A stretch of DNA of 64,000 nucleotides. Origin: an uncultured Aquimarina sp. GTDB lineage: Bacteria > Bacteroidota > Bacteroidia > Flavobacteriales > Flavobacteriaceae. Every line of letters begins with the position of its first letter. Within the stretch, counting starts at the first letter, position 1. The stretch lies in contig CANMSO010000001.1 in NCBI GenBank assembly GCA_947500545.1, forward strand, positions 124,001 to 188,000. Reading direction: 5' to 3'. The notes beneath the pieces were generated by a model that saw only the letters and a program-made list of their open reading frames with translations, searched no databases and was not told the origin of the DNA. Below, one piece after another: positions 7,258-15,889 of the stretch. The position numbers and the translations under genes were made by a program.

Positions 7258-8853
7258 ATGAACCTCAAATCTATTTTTCTTTTTACACTGCTTGTTAGCG
7301 GTAGTGTCTTTGCACAAAAACCCATTTTATTAGAAGATTTTGCTTTTAAAACTGGTGAAAAGTATAAACGAATTAAAAGCATTAGTACGTATAATGTCGC
7401 AAATGGTAATAACCTTGTTTCTATCAAAAAAGGACGCAAGGATATGACTATACAACGTTATGATCTGGAAAAACTTCTGGAAGATGTAAAAAAACAGCAG
7501 GTCATAGAAGATAAAGGTGATTTTGAAACAGTAATGAAGTTAGGTGATAATGCTGTTGTGTTTTATTCTAAAGGAGATAGAACGTATGGTCAAAAAATTT
7601 CAGTTACAGGGATTGTGGCACAAAAACCTATTCAGTTAGTTAACGAAAAAGAAAATATTGATAGAGATTTTGGCTTCAAAAGCACCTATGGTTTTGATGC
7701 TGGTGGGCGTATAAACAAGTTTGCATTCAAGAAATCACCAGACGGAAGCAAATTATTGGTTTTGTTTCGTGTTGAAACTGGTGCTAGTTCTGCAGATAAA
7801 ATAGGGGTTTCTGTGTATAGCGATGGTTTAAATCTTTTATGGAGACGAAAGGTGACCATGCCATATGCTTCGAATAAAATGCAAAATGAAGATTTTGCAA
7901 TTGATAATAAAGGAAACTTTTATATGACCGCTTCTATTTTTAATGAACGCTCAGAAGAAAAAAATAAACTTGAATCTATTTATCATACAGAAGTATTTAA
8001 AATTACAGAAAAGAAGGGTGACCTTACACAAAGCAGGATTGATATTCCTGGTAGTTCGATTACCGATGGTGTAATTGAATTTGATAAAACGGGCAGAGTG
8101 AAAATTGCCGGATTTGTAGGTCGTAATGATAATAAGGCCGAGGTTTCAGGTGTTTTTTCTGCTACTTTGGCTGATGATGGATCTATAGGTTTACTTATAA
8201 AAAATGATATCCCAAGCGAGACTTTACAAAATTTGGCACTTCAACGCGAAGCTCGTATAAATGAGGGTACTCAAAAAGAGGAAGATAAAAAGGATCTTGA
8301 AAACCTAAGGGTGAATGATGTGATTTTTAATGCTGATGGTAGCACTGTTTTGTTTGGTGAACAGCGCTATGTTGACTCTTTTACAACATCAAGTTCATCT
8401 GGATCTCGAACTACATATAAGTATTACTACCGAGATATCTTTGCATTCAAATTATCTAAAGAAGGTACAATGGCCTGGATGCATAAACTCCCAAAGAATC
8501 AAATGGGAACTGTAAGTAAGCGAAGTATGTCATACTTAAATTTTACGAATGAAGGAAAACATTATTTATTTTTCATTGATGATTTTGTTAATTTGAAACG
8601 CTCATTTGAGGAAGCAACAACAAGATATTTTGATGGAAAAAAGGAATTCATCTATCTTACTTCATATGTGATTAATGATGCAACTGGTGAGGTGGCCAAA
8701 GAAGCGATTTTAACAGGCAGTGATATTAGGAACTCACGATTAGATGTTTTAGAGTTAACAAAAGCTGCTACACTTCCTAATAAGGATATTATTCTTGAGG
8801 TTTACGACGGTAAGAAAAGTAATTTACTCTTAAAAATTTCTTTAGCTAAGTAA
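7258..8853 (+). CDS. large secreted protein of unknown function
   Basis: I chose ATG 7258 because it starts a clear signal peptide (MNLKSIFLFTLLVSGSVFAQ); the frame is open to 7126, but the extra 44 residues are not protein-like and would overlap the promoter. The mature protein has about 511 residues, with repeated short strands such as GSKLLVLFRVETG, GNFYMTASIFNE and GSTVLFGEQRYV, which suggest a beta-propeller-like or beta-rich fold. There are no catalytic motifs that I recognise. The export route ends at least in the periplasm; no T9SS domain is present. Confidence 0.8.
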   Translation: MNLKSIFLFTLLVSGSVFAQKPILLEDFAFKTGEKYKRIKSISTYNVANGNNLVSIKKGRKDMTIQRYDLEKLLEDVKKQQVIEDKGDFETVMKLGDNAVVFYSKGDRTYGQKISVTGIVAQKPIQLVNEKENIDRDFGFKSTYGFDAGGRINKFAFKKSPDGSKLLVLFRVETGASSADKIGVSVYSDGLNLLWRRKVTMPYASNKMQNEDFAIDNKGNFYMTASIFNERSEEKNKLESIYHTEVFKITEKKGDLTQSRIDIPGSSITDGVIEFDKTGRVKIAGFVGRNDNKAEVSGVFSATLADDGSIGLLIKNDIPSETLQNLALQREARINEGTQKEEDKKDLENLRVNDVIFNADGSTVLFGEQRYVDSFTTSSSSGSRTTYKYYYRDIFAFKLSKEGTMAWMHKLPKNQMGTVSKRSMSYLNFTNEGKHYLFFIDDFVNLKRSFEEATTRYFDGKKEFIYLTSYVINDATGEVAKEAILTGSDIRNSRLDVLELTKAATLPNKDIILEVYDGKKSNLLLKISLAK

Positions 8854-8917
8854 CTTTGCAACTTATTTATAGATTAAACGTTTTAAAAGGAATAACCTTT
8901 ATTATTTATAAGCAAAC

Positions 8918-9397
8918 ATGAAAATTTTATCTATTGTTTTTGCAATTTTATGTATCAATACTTCAAGTGAAGTGATTGGTGTAGATGAGATTCGTAAATC
9001 GTATCAGCATTGTAATGAATCAAAAGAAAATGCAGAGCAGTTCTTTGAGTTAACAAAAAAAGGACTACAAAATAACGAAGCAATTTATAAAGGTTATCAC
9101 GGTGCGGCTTTAGCTTTAAAAGCTGCACATTCTTGGAACCCTTTTAACAAAATGTCCTATTTTAATAAAGGTAAGAAGATGATTGATAACGCTATATTAT
9201 CCGAGCCTGATAATATTGAACTTAGAATGATTCGATTAAGCATTCAATCTAATGCTCCCAAGATTGTTGGCTATTATAACAACATAGAGGAAGATCGGGA
9301 TTTTATGCTTAAAAACATAAAGAGTGTTTCATCAAAGGGATTAAAACAATATATAGAGGGCTATATGTCATATTCTGAAGTGTTTTCGAAACCCTGA
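8918..9397 (+). CDS. small secreted conserved protein
   Basis: It has 159 residues. The N-terminus MKILSIVFAILCINTSSEVIG is a likely signal sequence. The rest is helical and contains GYHGAALALKAAHSWNPFNK followed by a TPR-like stretch (MIDNAILSEPDNIELRMIRL). I know such proteins only as hypothetical proteins in flavobacteria. It lies 64 bases after the previous gene and converges on the methyltransferase, whose end is 2 bases away. Confidence 0.75.
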   Translation: MKILSIVFAILCINTSSEVIGVDEIRKSYQHCNESKENAEQFFELTKKGLQNNEAIYKGYHGAALALKAAHSWNPFNKMSYFNKGKKMIDNAILSEPDNIELRMIRLSIQSNAPKIVGYYNNIEEDRDFMLKNIKSVSSKGLKQYIEGYMSYSEVFSKP

Positions 9398-9398
9398 A

Positions 9399-10580
9399 TT
9401 AGATTTTTTTACACTGTAAAACTATTTTTTTCTGTTCATTGTTTGTAGTAAAAAACAGATAATTTTCGCCTCCGTCTTTGATTTTGAATTTCTTTCTTAT
9501 TGCAGCTACACTTTCACTAAAGTTGCGGGTCGTAATATTGGCTTTAGTACCCCCCATCTTTGACAATGCTTTTTTTTGGTAAGGATGAACAGATGTAATC
9601 TGAAAACACCTTCCTGGGAAATCTATTTTCTTATCAGAAGTATACAAATGAGAATGTTGATGAAGTTTTTCTAAGCCTAAAACATTTGCAATACTTAAAA
9701 AACCACCACTCTTTAAAATTGCCGAATTTGGTTCGTATAGATAAGTTTTTGGCATCCCTAGCTTTAATGGTTGTTGTGTTTCATCATTAAACAGGAAGGA
9801 AAACTCCTGATTACCTTTTTTTTGTAGGTTAACAGTTTTTATATTGATATCACCAGAAAAAGCTTGATCTAAAATCCACAGCAATTCTTTAACCTCATTA
9901 TCAAGAGCCACAATATGAATCTCTTTAACATGTTTCAATGCTTTGATCCCGATTTGCAAGTCGAGTAGAGGCGAAGTCTTAATTACAATTTGTTTACTGC
10001 TTGCAAAAAGGAGATCTAGGTTTTCAGGGACATTGGGCAAACAGTCCTCAAGAAAGAAAACTTTTCCCTTGCTATCGTGTCTTCTTGAAGGGTCAATATA
10101 TATCCAATCTACAGTACCAGATTTCTTAAGTATTTCAATACCATCTCCAGAGATAGTTTTGATGTTGTTGGCTTTTAGTACATCAAAGTTATGTGCAGCG
10201 ATTTGACTTAATTCAGGATTTAGTTCGCAGTGAATTACGTTTTGCATTTTTCTTGAAAAAAAGTAATCGTCAATACCAAATCCACCAGTAAGATCTATTA
10301 AGGTGTCTCCCGAAACTAGATTGCTTTTATACATTGCAGTAGCCTCTGAAGAGGTTTGCTCTAGATTAAGTGTGGGAGGGTAATAGATCCCGGTTTTGGC
10401 AAACCACGTAGGTAATTTTTGTTTAGCTTTTAATCTGCTTCCTATTTGTTGTCCTAATTCTTGTGATGAAATACCTTTAAAAGGACTTCCGCTTAAAATA
10501 AGAGCGCTTAGATCAATTGGGGTATTTGATTTTTCGAATATAAATTCCTGAACTTCTTTATGTAATAGTAATGGATTCAA
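9399..10580 (-). CDS. class I SAM methyltransferase with THUMP-like C-terminus
   Basis: It has 393 residues. The SAM-binding motif I is LIDLTGGFGIDDYFF (about 91-105), followed by an acidic residue in IHCELN and by WIYIDPSRR (about 162-170). The C-terminal part fits the THUMP-like domain that accompanies this Bacteroidota family; an RNA substrate is likely by analogy. The start is TTG, written directly after the TAA of the transporter gene (TAATTG), so translational coupling is probable. It is the last gene of the operon from 12841 downward. Confidence 0.8.
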   Translation of the reverse strand: MNPLLLHKEVQEFIFEKSNTPIDLSALILSGSPFKGISSQELGQQIGSRLKAKQKLPTWFAKTGIYYPPTLNLEQTSSEATAMYKSNLVSGDTLIDLTGGFGIDDYFFSRKMQNVIHCELNPELSQIAAHNFDVLKANNIKTISGDGIEILKKSGTVDWIYIDPSRRHDSKGKVFFLEDCLPNVPENLDLLFASSKQIVIKTSPLLDLQIGIKALKHVKEIHIVALDNEVKELLWILDQAFSGDINIKTVNLQKKGNQEFSFLFNDETQQPLKLGMPKTYLYEPNSAILKSGGFLSIANVLGLEKLHQHSHLYTSDKKIDFPGRCFQITSVHPYQKKALSKMGGTKANITTRNFSESVAAIRKKFKIKDGGENYLFFTTNNEQKKIVLQCKKI

Positions 10581-11669
10581 TTACAGGTCTTTGGTCAATG
10601 TTTTTACGATTTTATATTCTGAAAGGAACTCTTTAGCAATTACTTTTATTGCTGTGTAAAAGGGTACAGCAACAATTAATCCACCAATACCAAACAGCAA
10701 TCCAAAAATAAGTATGGCAAGAAATATTTCTAGAGGGTGCGACTTTACACTGGTGCCAAAAATCAAAGGTTGGTTTATAAAATTATCTATTAATTGTATA
10801 ATTAGATAACCAATCAGGATATAACTTAGTTTTGGTAAAATAACCGTAGGGAAATCATATCCCAAATTACTTGTTGTGGCTAGAATTAATACAAGCATAC
10901 CTCCAAAAAGTGGCCCAACATAAGGAATAAGATTGAGGATTGCGGCAATTAATGCTACGGCGATAGCATTATGAACTCCAAAAATTAGGAGTAGAATAGT
11001 GTATAAAACAAATAGAATAAAAACTTGCAATAATAATCCAACAAAATAACGGGATAGTAAATCTTTAATTTTGGTAAAGGCACGCATGAATTTGTTTTCG
11101 TCTTCTTTTTTAGCAAAAACCAGCATACTGTTTTCCAACAATAAACTGTCTTTTAGAAGAAAAAAAGAAATAAATAAAACAGAAAATACGCCAATTAAAA
11201 TTGCTCCAAAACCGCTCAAAAAAGAATTTATGGTATTCGGAACGGCTTTCAGATCAAAAAACTGCATCAGATCTGTTTTTCTAATAAGCTCTACAAGACT
11301 TAATTTCTCAATGTTAAAGTAATCACTTATCTCTTGATTAAGACGATCCAGGTCATCTCCAATGCTATTTACATCAATTTCTCCAATCAATTGCCCTTGT
11401 TCAACTACAATAGGTACAAATAAGGTGAAAATGCTTGAAAATAGACTTATAGTAATGAATAAGGTGAATACAACAGCCAGTGTGTTATTAAACTTTAATT
11501 TTCTTTTTAGGAATGATACCAGTGGTCTCCCCATAAGAGAAATAACAGCTGCAAATGCAATATAGATTAAGACAGATTGGATTTTATATAAAAACCATAA
11601 CAATCCTAAAACCCCAACAATGACTGCCACTGCTCTTAGGATGCCGTATGCTATTGTTTTTGAATTCAT
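10581..11669 (-). CDS. AI-2E family (PerM/YdiK-like) membrane protein
   Basis: It has 362 residues with about eight hydrophobic helices: two at the N-terminus (VIVGVLGLLWFLYKI, VLIYIAFAAVISLMG), a central soluble region, then a helix-rich C-terminus with LIPYVGPLFGGMLV and the family signature near GLIVAVPFYTAIKVI. Members are putative exporters; the name AI-2E refers to one E. coli member and does not prove a substrate. It starts 12 bases after the TrmH-type gene. TATCTTTG at 11681-11674 resembles a -7 element but is too close to the ATG to serve it. Confidence 0.85.
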   Translation of the reverse strand: MNSKTIAYGILRAVAVIVGVLGLLWFLYKIQSVLIYIAFAAVISLMGRPLVSFLKRKLKFNNTLAVVFTLFITISLFSSIFTLFVPIVVEQGQLIGEIDVNSIGDDLDRLNQEISDYFNIEKLSLVELIRKTDLMQFFDLKAVPNTINSFLSGFGAILIGVFSVLFISFFLLKDSLLLENSMLVFAKKEDENKFMRAFTKIKDLLSRYFVGLLLQVFILFVLYTILLLIFGVHNAIAVALIAAILNLIPYVGPLFGGMLVLILATTSNLGYDFPTVILPKLSYILIGYLIIQLIDNFINQPLIFGTSVKSHPLEIFLAILIFGLLFGIGGLIVAVPFYTAIKVIAKEFLSEYKIVKTLTKDL

Positions 11670-11681
11670 AAGGCAAAGATA

Positions 11682-12197
11682 TTAAGTATTTGATAATTGT
11701 TTTGTGATTTCGTATAAAGCAATTCCGGTTGCGGTTGCTACGTTCATACTACTATTATTTCCATACATATTTATATGCACACTGTGTTTTGATAGGGCTA
11801 ATACCTCTTCAGAGACACCAGAATTTTCTTCCCCAATTACCAAAATTATTTTTTCTTCCTCTGTTAGGCGATATTCAGAAACAGGAATACTATCTCCTGT
11901 AATTTCTAAAGATAAAATAGTATACCCTTCTGCTTTGAATTTCTGAACGGTGTCTACTGCAGATTCTGATTGTTGGTAAGGAACAATTTCGTGTGTTGAC
12001 CTTGCGGTGCGCTGCATTCTTTTGCTGATCACAGTAATACCTTCTCCGCAAAAATAGATTTGAGTCACTCCAAAACTATCTGCAATTCTAAATATACTGC
12101 CTATGTTTGCCGGAGAATTGACCCGGTCACAGATTAGTGTTATTGGGAATTTCTTTTTTGTAAACGGGTTATTATCGTGATGCAGTTGCTGACTCAT
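11682..12197 (-). CDS. TrmH-family RNA 2'-O-methyltransferase
   Basis: It has 171 residues and the three SPOUT motifs of the SpoU/TrmH group: VNSPANIGSIFRIAD (motif 1, about 27-41), VIGEENSGVS (motif 2) and MNVATATGIALYE (motif 3, forming the knotted SAM site). There is no extra N-terminal RNA-binding domain. Its start overlaps the stop of the upstream gene (TAATG). The exact RNA target cannot be read from the sequence. Confidence 0.85.
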   Translation of the reverse strand: MSQQLHHDNNPFTKKKFPITLICDRVNSPANIGSIFRIADSFGVTQIYFCGEGITVISKRMQRTARSTHEIVPYQQSESAVDTVQKFKAEGYTILSLEITGDSIPVSEYRLTEEEKIILVIGEENSGVSEEVLALSKHSVHINMYGNNSSMNVATATGIALYEITKQLSNT

Positions 12198-12841
12198 TAA
12201 TTTTCAAAAGCGTATTTAATAATATTTGCACCCATTTGTAGTGCTTTTAGGCGTACTTCCTCTGGATCATTATGTACTTCGGGACTTTCCCAGCCATCTC
12301 CAAGATCACTTTCAAAGGTAAATAATAACACCAATCGGTCTTCATGAATTATACCCAATGCCTGTGGTCGTTTTCCATCATGTTCATGAATCTTGGGTAA
12401 TCCTTGAGGGAAATTATATTTGGTAGAAAAAATAGGGTGGGTGACAGGTAATTCTACCAATTCCTTATCCGGAAATACTTTTACGAGTTCTTTTCTAATG
12501 TAGGGTTCCATTCCATAATTATCATCTATATGTATAAAACCACCACTAAGCATATAGTTTCTCAGGTTTTCGGCATCTTGATCTGTAAAAAATACATTTC
12601 CGTGCCCCGTCATATGTAAATATGGGTATTGAAAAATATCTACACTTTCAGGTTTTACGGTCTTGGGTTTATCGGCAATTGCAGTATTTATATTCTGGTT
12701 ACAAAATTTAATTAAATTAGGTAAAGCGGTAGGGTTGCTGTACCAATCTCCACCACCTTTATATTGAACAACCGCTATATCCTGTCCGTAAACAGATATA
12801 GAAATTAAAACAAAGAGAATAAACTGCGTAAGTTTTATCAT
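12197..12841 (-). CDS. secreted DUF4159 protein
   Basis: It has 214 residues with the signal peptide MIKLTQFILFVLISISVYGQ. The DUF4159 signature is visible in YLHMTGHGNVFFTDQD and LRNYMLSGGFIHIDDNYG, and the C-terminus has LGDGWESPEVHNDPEEVR. The fold is related to class I glutamine amidotransferase-like domains, but the function is unknown. It is the first gene of a four-gene minus-strand operon and is divergent from the DUF1223 gene, 44 bases away. Confidence 0.85.
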   Translation of the reverse strand: MIKLTQFILFVLISISVYGQDIAVVQYKGGGDWYSNPTALPNLIKFCNQNINTAIADKPKTVKPESVDIFQYPYLHMTGHGNVFFTDQDAENLRNYMLSGGFIHIDDNYGMEPYIRKELVKVFPDKELVELPVTHPIFSTKYNFPQGLPKIHEHDGKRPQALGIIHEDRLVLLFTFESDLGDGWESPEVHNDPEEVRLKALQMGANIIKYAFEN

Positions 12842-12885
12842 TATAAACGTCTAAAATAAAGTCTAAAAGTACTAAAATAAAACAG

Positions 12886-13605
12886 ATGCATAAGAAGCTT
12901 TTGATTGTATTAACGCTTATTCTTTCGGCAATCGTAAATGCCCAGAATAATAATGAATCGGCAATCGTGTTAGAATTATTTACCTCCCAAGGGTGTAGTA
13001 GTTGTCCTCCTGCAGATGAATTATTAGATGAGATTCGAGATCAGTATCAGGATAAGAATGTGTTTGTATTATCTTATCATGTAGACTATTGGAATCGATT
13101 GGGTTGGAAAGATCCTTTTAGTACAGCGGCATTTAGTGACTATCAAAGAGATTATGCGCTACAGTTTAATAGTCGATCTATATATACTCCGCAACTAGTG
13201 GTTAATGGTAGTGAACATTTTACAGGTTCTAACCGTTATAAAGCAGATAATGCTTTAAAAAAGTATGGGGCTTCAAAAACGAGCAATAGTATTACACTAA
13301 AAGAAGTAAAACAGGAAGGAGATGAAGTGAATTTAAGGTATCAGGTTGATGGAGATAACTTTAGTACCCTTACACTTGCTCTAGTTGTTTCTGAGCGTAT
13401 TACAGATATTGTCAGAGGAGAAAACCGTAACCGAAAATTAAAAAACACGAATATTGTTGCTAGTCGTATTGTACAACAGGAAAACTCTGGTCAAATATCG
13501 ATTACTGTCCCAAATTGGGTTTCAGATAAAGATCAACTCTCTATAATTGCATATACACAAGATGGCTCATTAAAAACTACCGGAGCTACCAAGGTTGAGA
13601 TATAA
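12886..13605 (+). CDS. secreted DUF1223 thioredoxin-like protein
   Basis: It has 239 residues with a signal peptide MHKKLLIVLTLILSAIVNAQ. The mature protein starts with VLELFTSQGCSSCPPADELL, the DUF1223 hallmark with a CSSC pair, and continues with VLSYHVDYWNRLGWKDPF and YTPQLVVNG. This points to a periplasmic thioredoxin-fold protein; a redox role is likely but unproven. It is the last gene before the cassette-like region. Confidence 0.85.
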   Translation: MHKKLLIVLTLILSAIVNAQNNNESAIVLELFTSQGCSSCPPADELLDEIRDQYQDKNVFVLSYHVDYWNRLGWKDPFSTAAFSDYQRDYALQFNSRSIYTPQLVVNGSEHFTGSNRYKADNALKKYGASKTSNSITLKEVKQEGDEVNLRYQVDGDNFSTLTLALVVSERITDIVRGENRNRKLKNTNIVASRIVQQENSGQISITVPNWVSDKDQLSIIAYTQDGSLKTTGATKVEI

Positions 13606-13749
13606 TAAAATAGTACATTTTTCAATCTCACTTTTCTTATAATTAAGATCATTGTAGTAACTTCGTACAATAAGTGTTTAGTATACATTTACAAACGATT
13701 ATAAATACTTACAAACAGGAAATATATCCACCAGTAGATTTATTCAATT

Positions 13750-13760
13750 GTTATACCACA
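13750..13760 (+). repeat. left border core of the cassette-like array
   Basis: GTTATACCAC fits the attC right-core pattern GTTRRRY loosely and is the exact reverse complement of 14796-14805. With the preceding T, 11 bases match. I could not find the left half of this site upstream. Confidence 0.5.
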
Positions 13761-13798
13761 TTTGCACTAATGAGCAATTCATGACAGACTAACCATAA

Positions 13799-14767
13799 AT
13801 GACGAATCAGAAAAAATATACTAAAAAAGATTTACCTATAAAAAATATTGAAATCAGTGAAAGACTTCTGATTTCAAATGTTACAATACGAGACTCAATT
13901 TCCCTCACTGATACAATAAATGTTAAGCCTTTAAAAATGGTATTAGACCAACCATTTGGTTCGCATGGAATTACTATTAGAACTTTACTCAAAAAAGAAC
14001 AAATAAATCCAGATTGGCTTGTTGTGAGCTTAGATTATCCTGACCGAGTACTTAATTCACTCGACCCTAACGATTGGCTAGAAACTCAAACTGATACTGC
14101 ATCGAATCGAGCTCGTAATCTCATATTATCGGCAATTTCTCTTTCCTTTCCTAAACCAATTAACCCAGTCCTTAATTGGCAAGGATATGAATTACCTGAA
14201 ATCCATGGGACAGCAATTGGTGACGAGCTTCTTCTGAACGAAAGAATGGCTTATAGCATACCATCTCAGTATTTATTTTTTGGTTCAATTGTTCCGTCAC
14301 ACCATGGTTCATCAATCAAGGAAGTTAATAAATCAATACTATCCGACAATTTCAAGAAGCTAAACAACTTAAAGGGTAAGCATCTTGAAGCTTTTGTACG
14401 TTCATTGAGCCGAGCTGTAAGAGCCAATCATCGAACCGATATTTCAGATAGAGCGATTGACGTTGGAATGGCTGTTGAAATAATATTCCTTCATGGAGAG
14501 TCAGGAGTTGGTGCGAAGGGTGAACTACGTTACAAAATTTCAAATCGAGGTGCATGGCTGCTGGGTAAAGATAAAAATCACAGAAAAGAAATAGTAAAAG
14601 CTATAAAGAAAGGTTATGATGTGCGCTCTGCAGCCGCTCATACTGGTCAAATTGATAAAAAGGAAATATCACATGTAAATTCAATGTATAGTATATGTAT
14701 CACTTCATTACGAAAAATATTAGATATGGGTGAATTCCCTACTGACTGGAATGAGATTGTTTTGTAG
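13799..14767 (+). CDS. HEPN-domain protein (Apea-like)
   Basis: It has 322 residues without a signal peptide. The C-terminal half carries a HEPN-type four-helix region: LEAFVRSLSRAVRANHRTD (about 198-216), then RAIDVGMAVEIIFLHGE, and the R-x4-H motif RSAAAHTG with Arg276 and His281. In many HEPN proteins this motif forms the RNase centre used in toxins and phage defence. The N-terminal half (DQPFGSHGITIRTLL, WLVVSLDYPDRV) is unknown. The gene fills unit 1 of the cassette-like array, a place where defence or toxin genes would be expected. RNase activity is not shown. Confidence 0.7.
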   Translation: MTNQKKYTKKDLPIKNIEISERLLISNVTIRDSISLTDTINVKPLKMVLDQPFGSHGITIRTLLKKEQINPDWLVVSLDYPDRVLNSLDPNDWLETQTDTASNRARNLILSAISLSFPKPINPVLNWQGYELPEIHGTAIGDELLLNERMAYSIPSQYLFFGSIVPSHHGSSIKEVNKSILSDNFKKLNNLKGKHLEAFVRSLSRAVRANHRTDISDRAIDVGMAVEIIFLHGESGVGAKGELRYKISNRGAWLLGKDKNHRKEIVKAIKKGYDVRSAAAHTGQIDKKEISHVNSMYSICITSLRKILDMGEFPTDWNEIVL

Positions 14768-14795
14768 CTTTTAGAAGCTAATTATAATTAAAAAC

Positions 14796-14998
14796 GTGGT
14801 ATAACACCGTGTATAAAACAAAGCTATTAAGTGCTAAATCGAAAGGTCTGTACTTATTTAAAAAGACCGCCAAATTTTTAAATTTGGCTTTTAAGATTGA
14901 TAAGTTAAAAACAAAATATAAAAATTCGGCTCTGTGTTAATCCGAAAAGTTAGTGTCTTTTTAAACGCTACGTTTCATACACAAGACCGTTATGCTAC
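14796..14998. repeat. attC-like palindromic site 1
   Basis: The outer cores are GTATAAC (left) and GTTATGC (right). The left 4-base spacer ACCG and a 7-base right spacer separate them from inner arms TGTATAAAAC and GTTTCATACA. The interior holds a perfect 9-bp hairpin (GCCAAATTT / AAATTTGGC, 14869-14888) and ATCGAAAGGT, shared with site 2. The two ends of this site match imperfectly (8 of 10), while each matches its own unit perfectly. Confidence 0.6.
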
Positions 14999-15008
14999 AT
15001 CAAAAAAA

Positions 15009-15674
15009 ATGAAATATAAATATCTAATATTATCCCAATTTATCTTCTTTAATTTTTTCTCTTTTTCTCAAGAAATTAAAGAGTATAAGGCAGAACAGAA
15101 AAAAGATTCGGATTTTTTTGAATACGAAGATTATGAAGCTCCTGACAAGCCTATTGGTAAACTTATATTTCTAAAAGGTTGTAGTTGGTATTGCGGTGGT
15201 GGAGTTAGCTCATTGTCATCTTCATCGGAACTTGAAGAAAATAACGGAATTACTTATTCTGCTAAAAACGCACATGATTTTGATAAAAACACTGCTTGGA
15301 TTGAGGGCAAAGATGACTATGGGATTGGAGAGTTTATTGAGTACACTTTTGATTATCAAAAAACTGAAAAATACTCTGGGAATTTAGGAATTAATAGATT
15401 CTTAATTGCAAATGGTTACAAAAAGAGTTTAAAGACTTGGAAAAACAACTCTCGAGTAAAACAATTGAAAGTTTATCTCAATGACAAATTACACTCAATT
15501 ATTAATCTCCTTGACTCATTTGAAATTCAAACTATAGAAATTGGGGAAACAATAATGTTTCAAAAAAATACAATAACAAAATTGAAGTTTGAAATTACTG
15601 AGGTATATGAAGGAGATAAATATGCTGATACAGCTATTAGTTTGCTAATGTTTGACGGAATTGGAGTTCATTAA
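15009..15674 (+). CDS. secreted protein with NADase-type glycan-binding (discoidin-like) domain
   Basis: I chose ATG 15009 (221 residues), which begins a signal peptide KYKYLILSQFIFFNFFSFSQ; the frame is open to 14934 but would then include the attC-like site. From about residue 90 the protein shows the discoidin-like pattern seen with NADase-type glycan-binding domains: AHDFDKNTAWIEGKDDYGIG, GEFIEYTF, ANGYKKSLKTWKNNSRVK, LKVYLND and EVYEGDKYADTAIS. Such domains bind ligands and do not catalyse. KGCSWYCGGG before it contains two Cys. It is the single gene of unit 2. Confidence 0.7.
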   Translation: MKYKYLILSQFIFFNFFSFSQEIKEYKAEQKKDSDFFEYEDYEAPDKPIGKLIFLKGCSWYCGGGVSSLSSSSELEENNGITYSAKNAHDFDKNTAWIEGKDDYGIGEFIEYTFDYQKTEKYSGNLGINRFLIANGYKKSLKTWKNNSRVKQLKVYLNDKLHSIINLLDSFEIQTIEIGETIMFQKNTITKLKFEITEVYEGDKYADTAISLLMFDGIGVH

Positions 15675-15681
15675 AAGTAAC

Positions 15682-15877
15682 GTAGCATAACAACACCTAT
15701 GCGATAATGCGGGGTTTGGGTTTGATCGAAAGGTTGTTGCCCATTTGGTTAGTCGCCAAAGATTTAAATTTAGTATTTTAGAAAAGATAAAAACAAAACA
15801 TAAACTTTGGCTTAGTGCTAGTTCGAAAACCAGTGATTTTTTGCTCACGCACTACGCATAGCTAAACGTTGTAGCCA
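15682..15877. repeat. attC-like palindromic site 2
   Basis: The left core GTAGCATAAC and right core GTTGTAGCCA enclose inner arms TATGCGATAATGCG and CGCACTACGCATA. The interior shares words and order with site 1: ATCGAAAGGT, GCCAAA followed by an AT-rich stretch, AAAACAAAA and TTCGAAAA. It is 196 bp long, against 203 bp for site 1. Confidence 0.6.
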
Positions 15878-15889
15878 ATTAAAAAGAAA

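Noticed and set aside
11674..11681. Promoter TATCTTTG in front of the AI-2E-type gene
   Set aside because: Transcription would start at or inside the start codon; co-transcription with the upstream gene is simpler.
14766..14779. Small hairpin AGCTTTTAGAAGCT after the HEPN gene as a terminator
   Set aside because: The stem is only 5 bp and no T-run follows.
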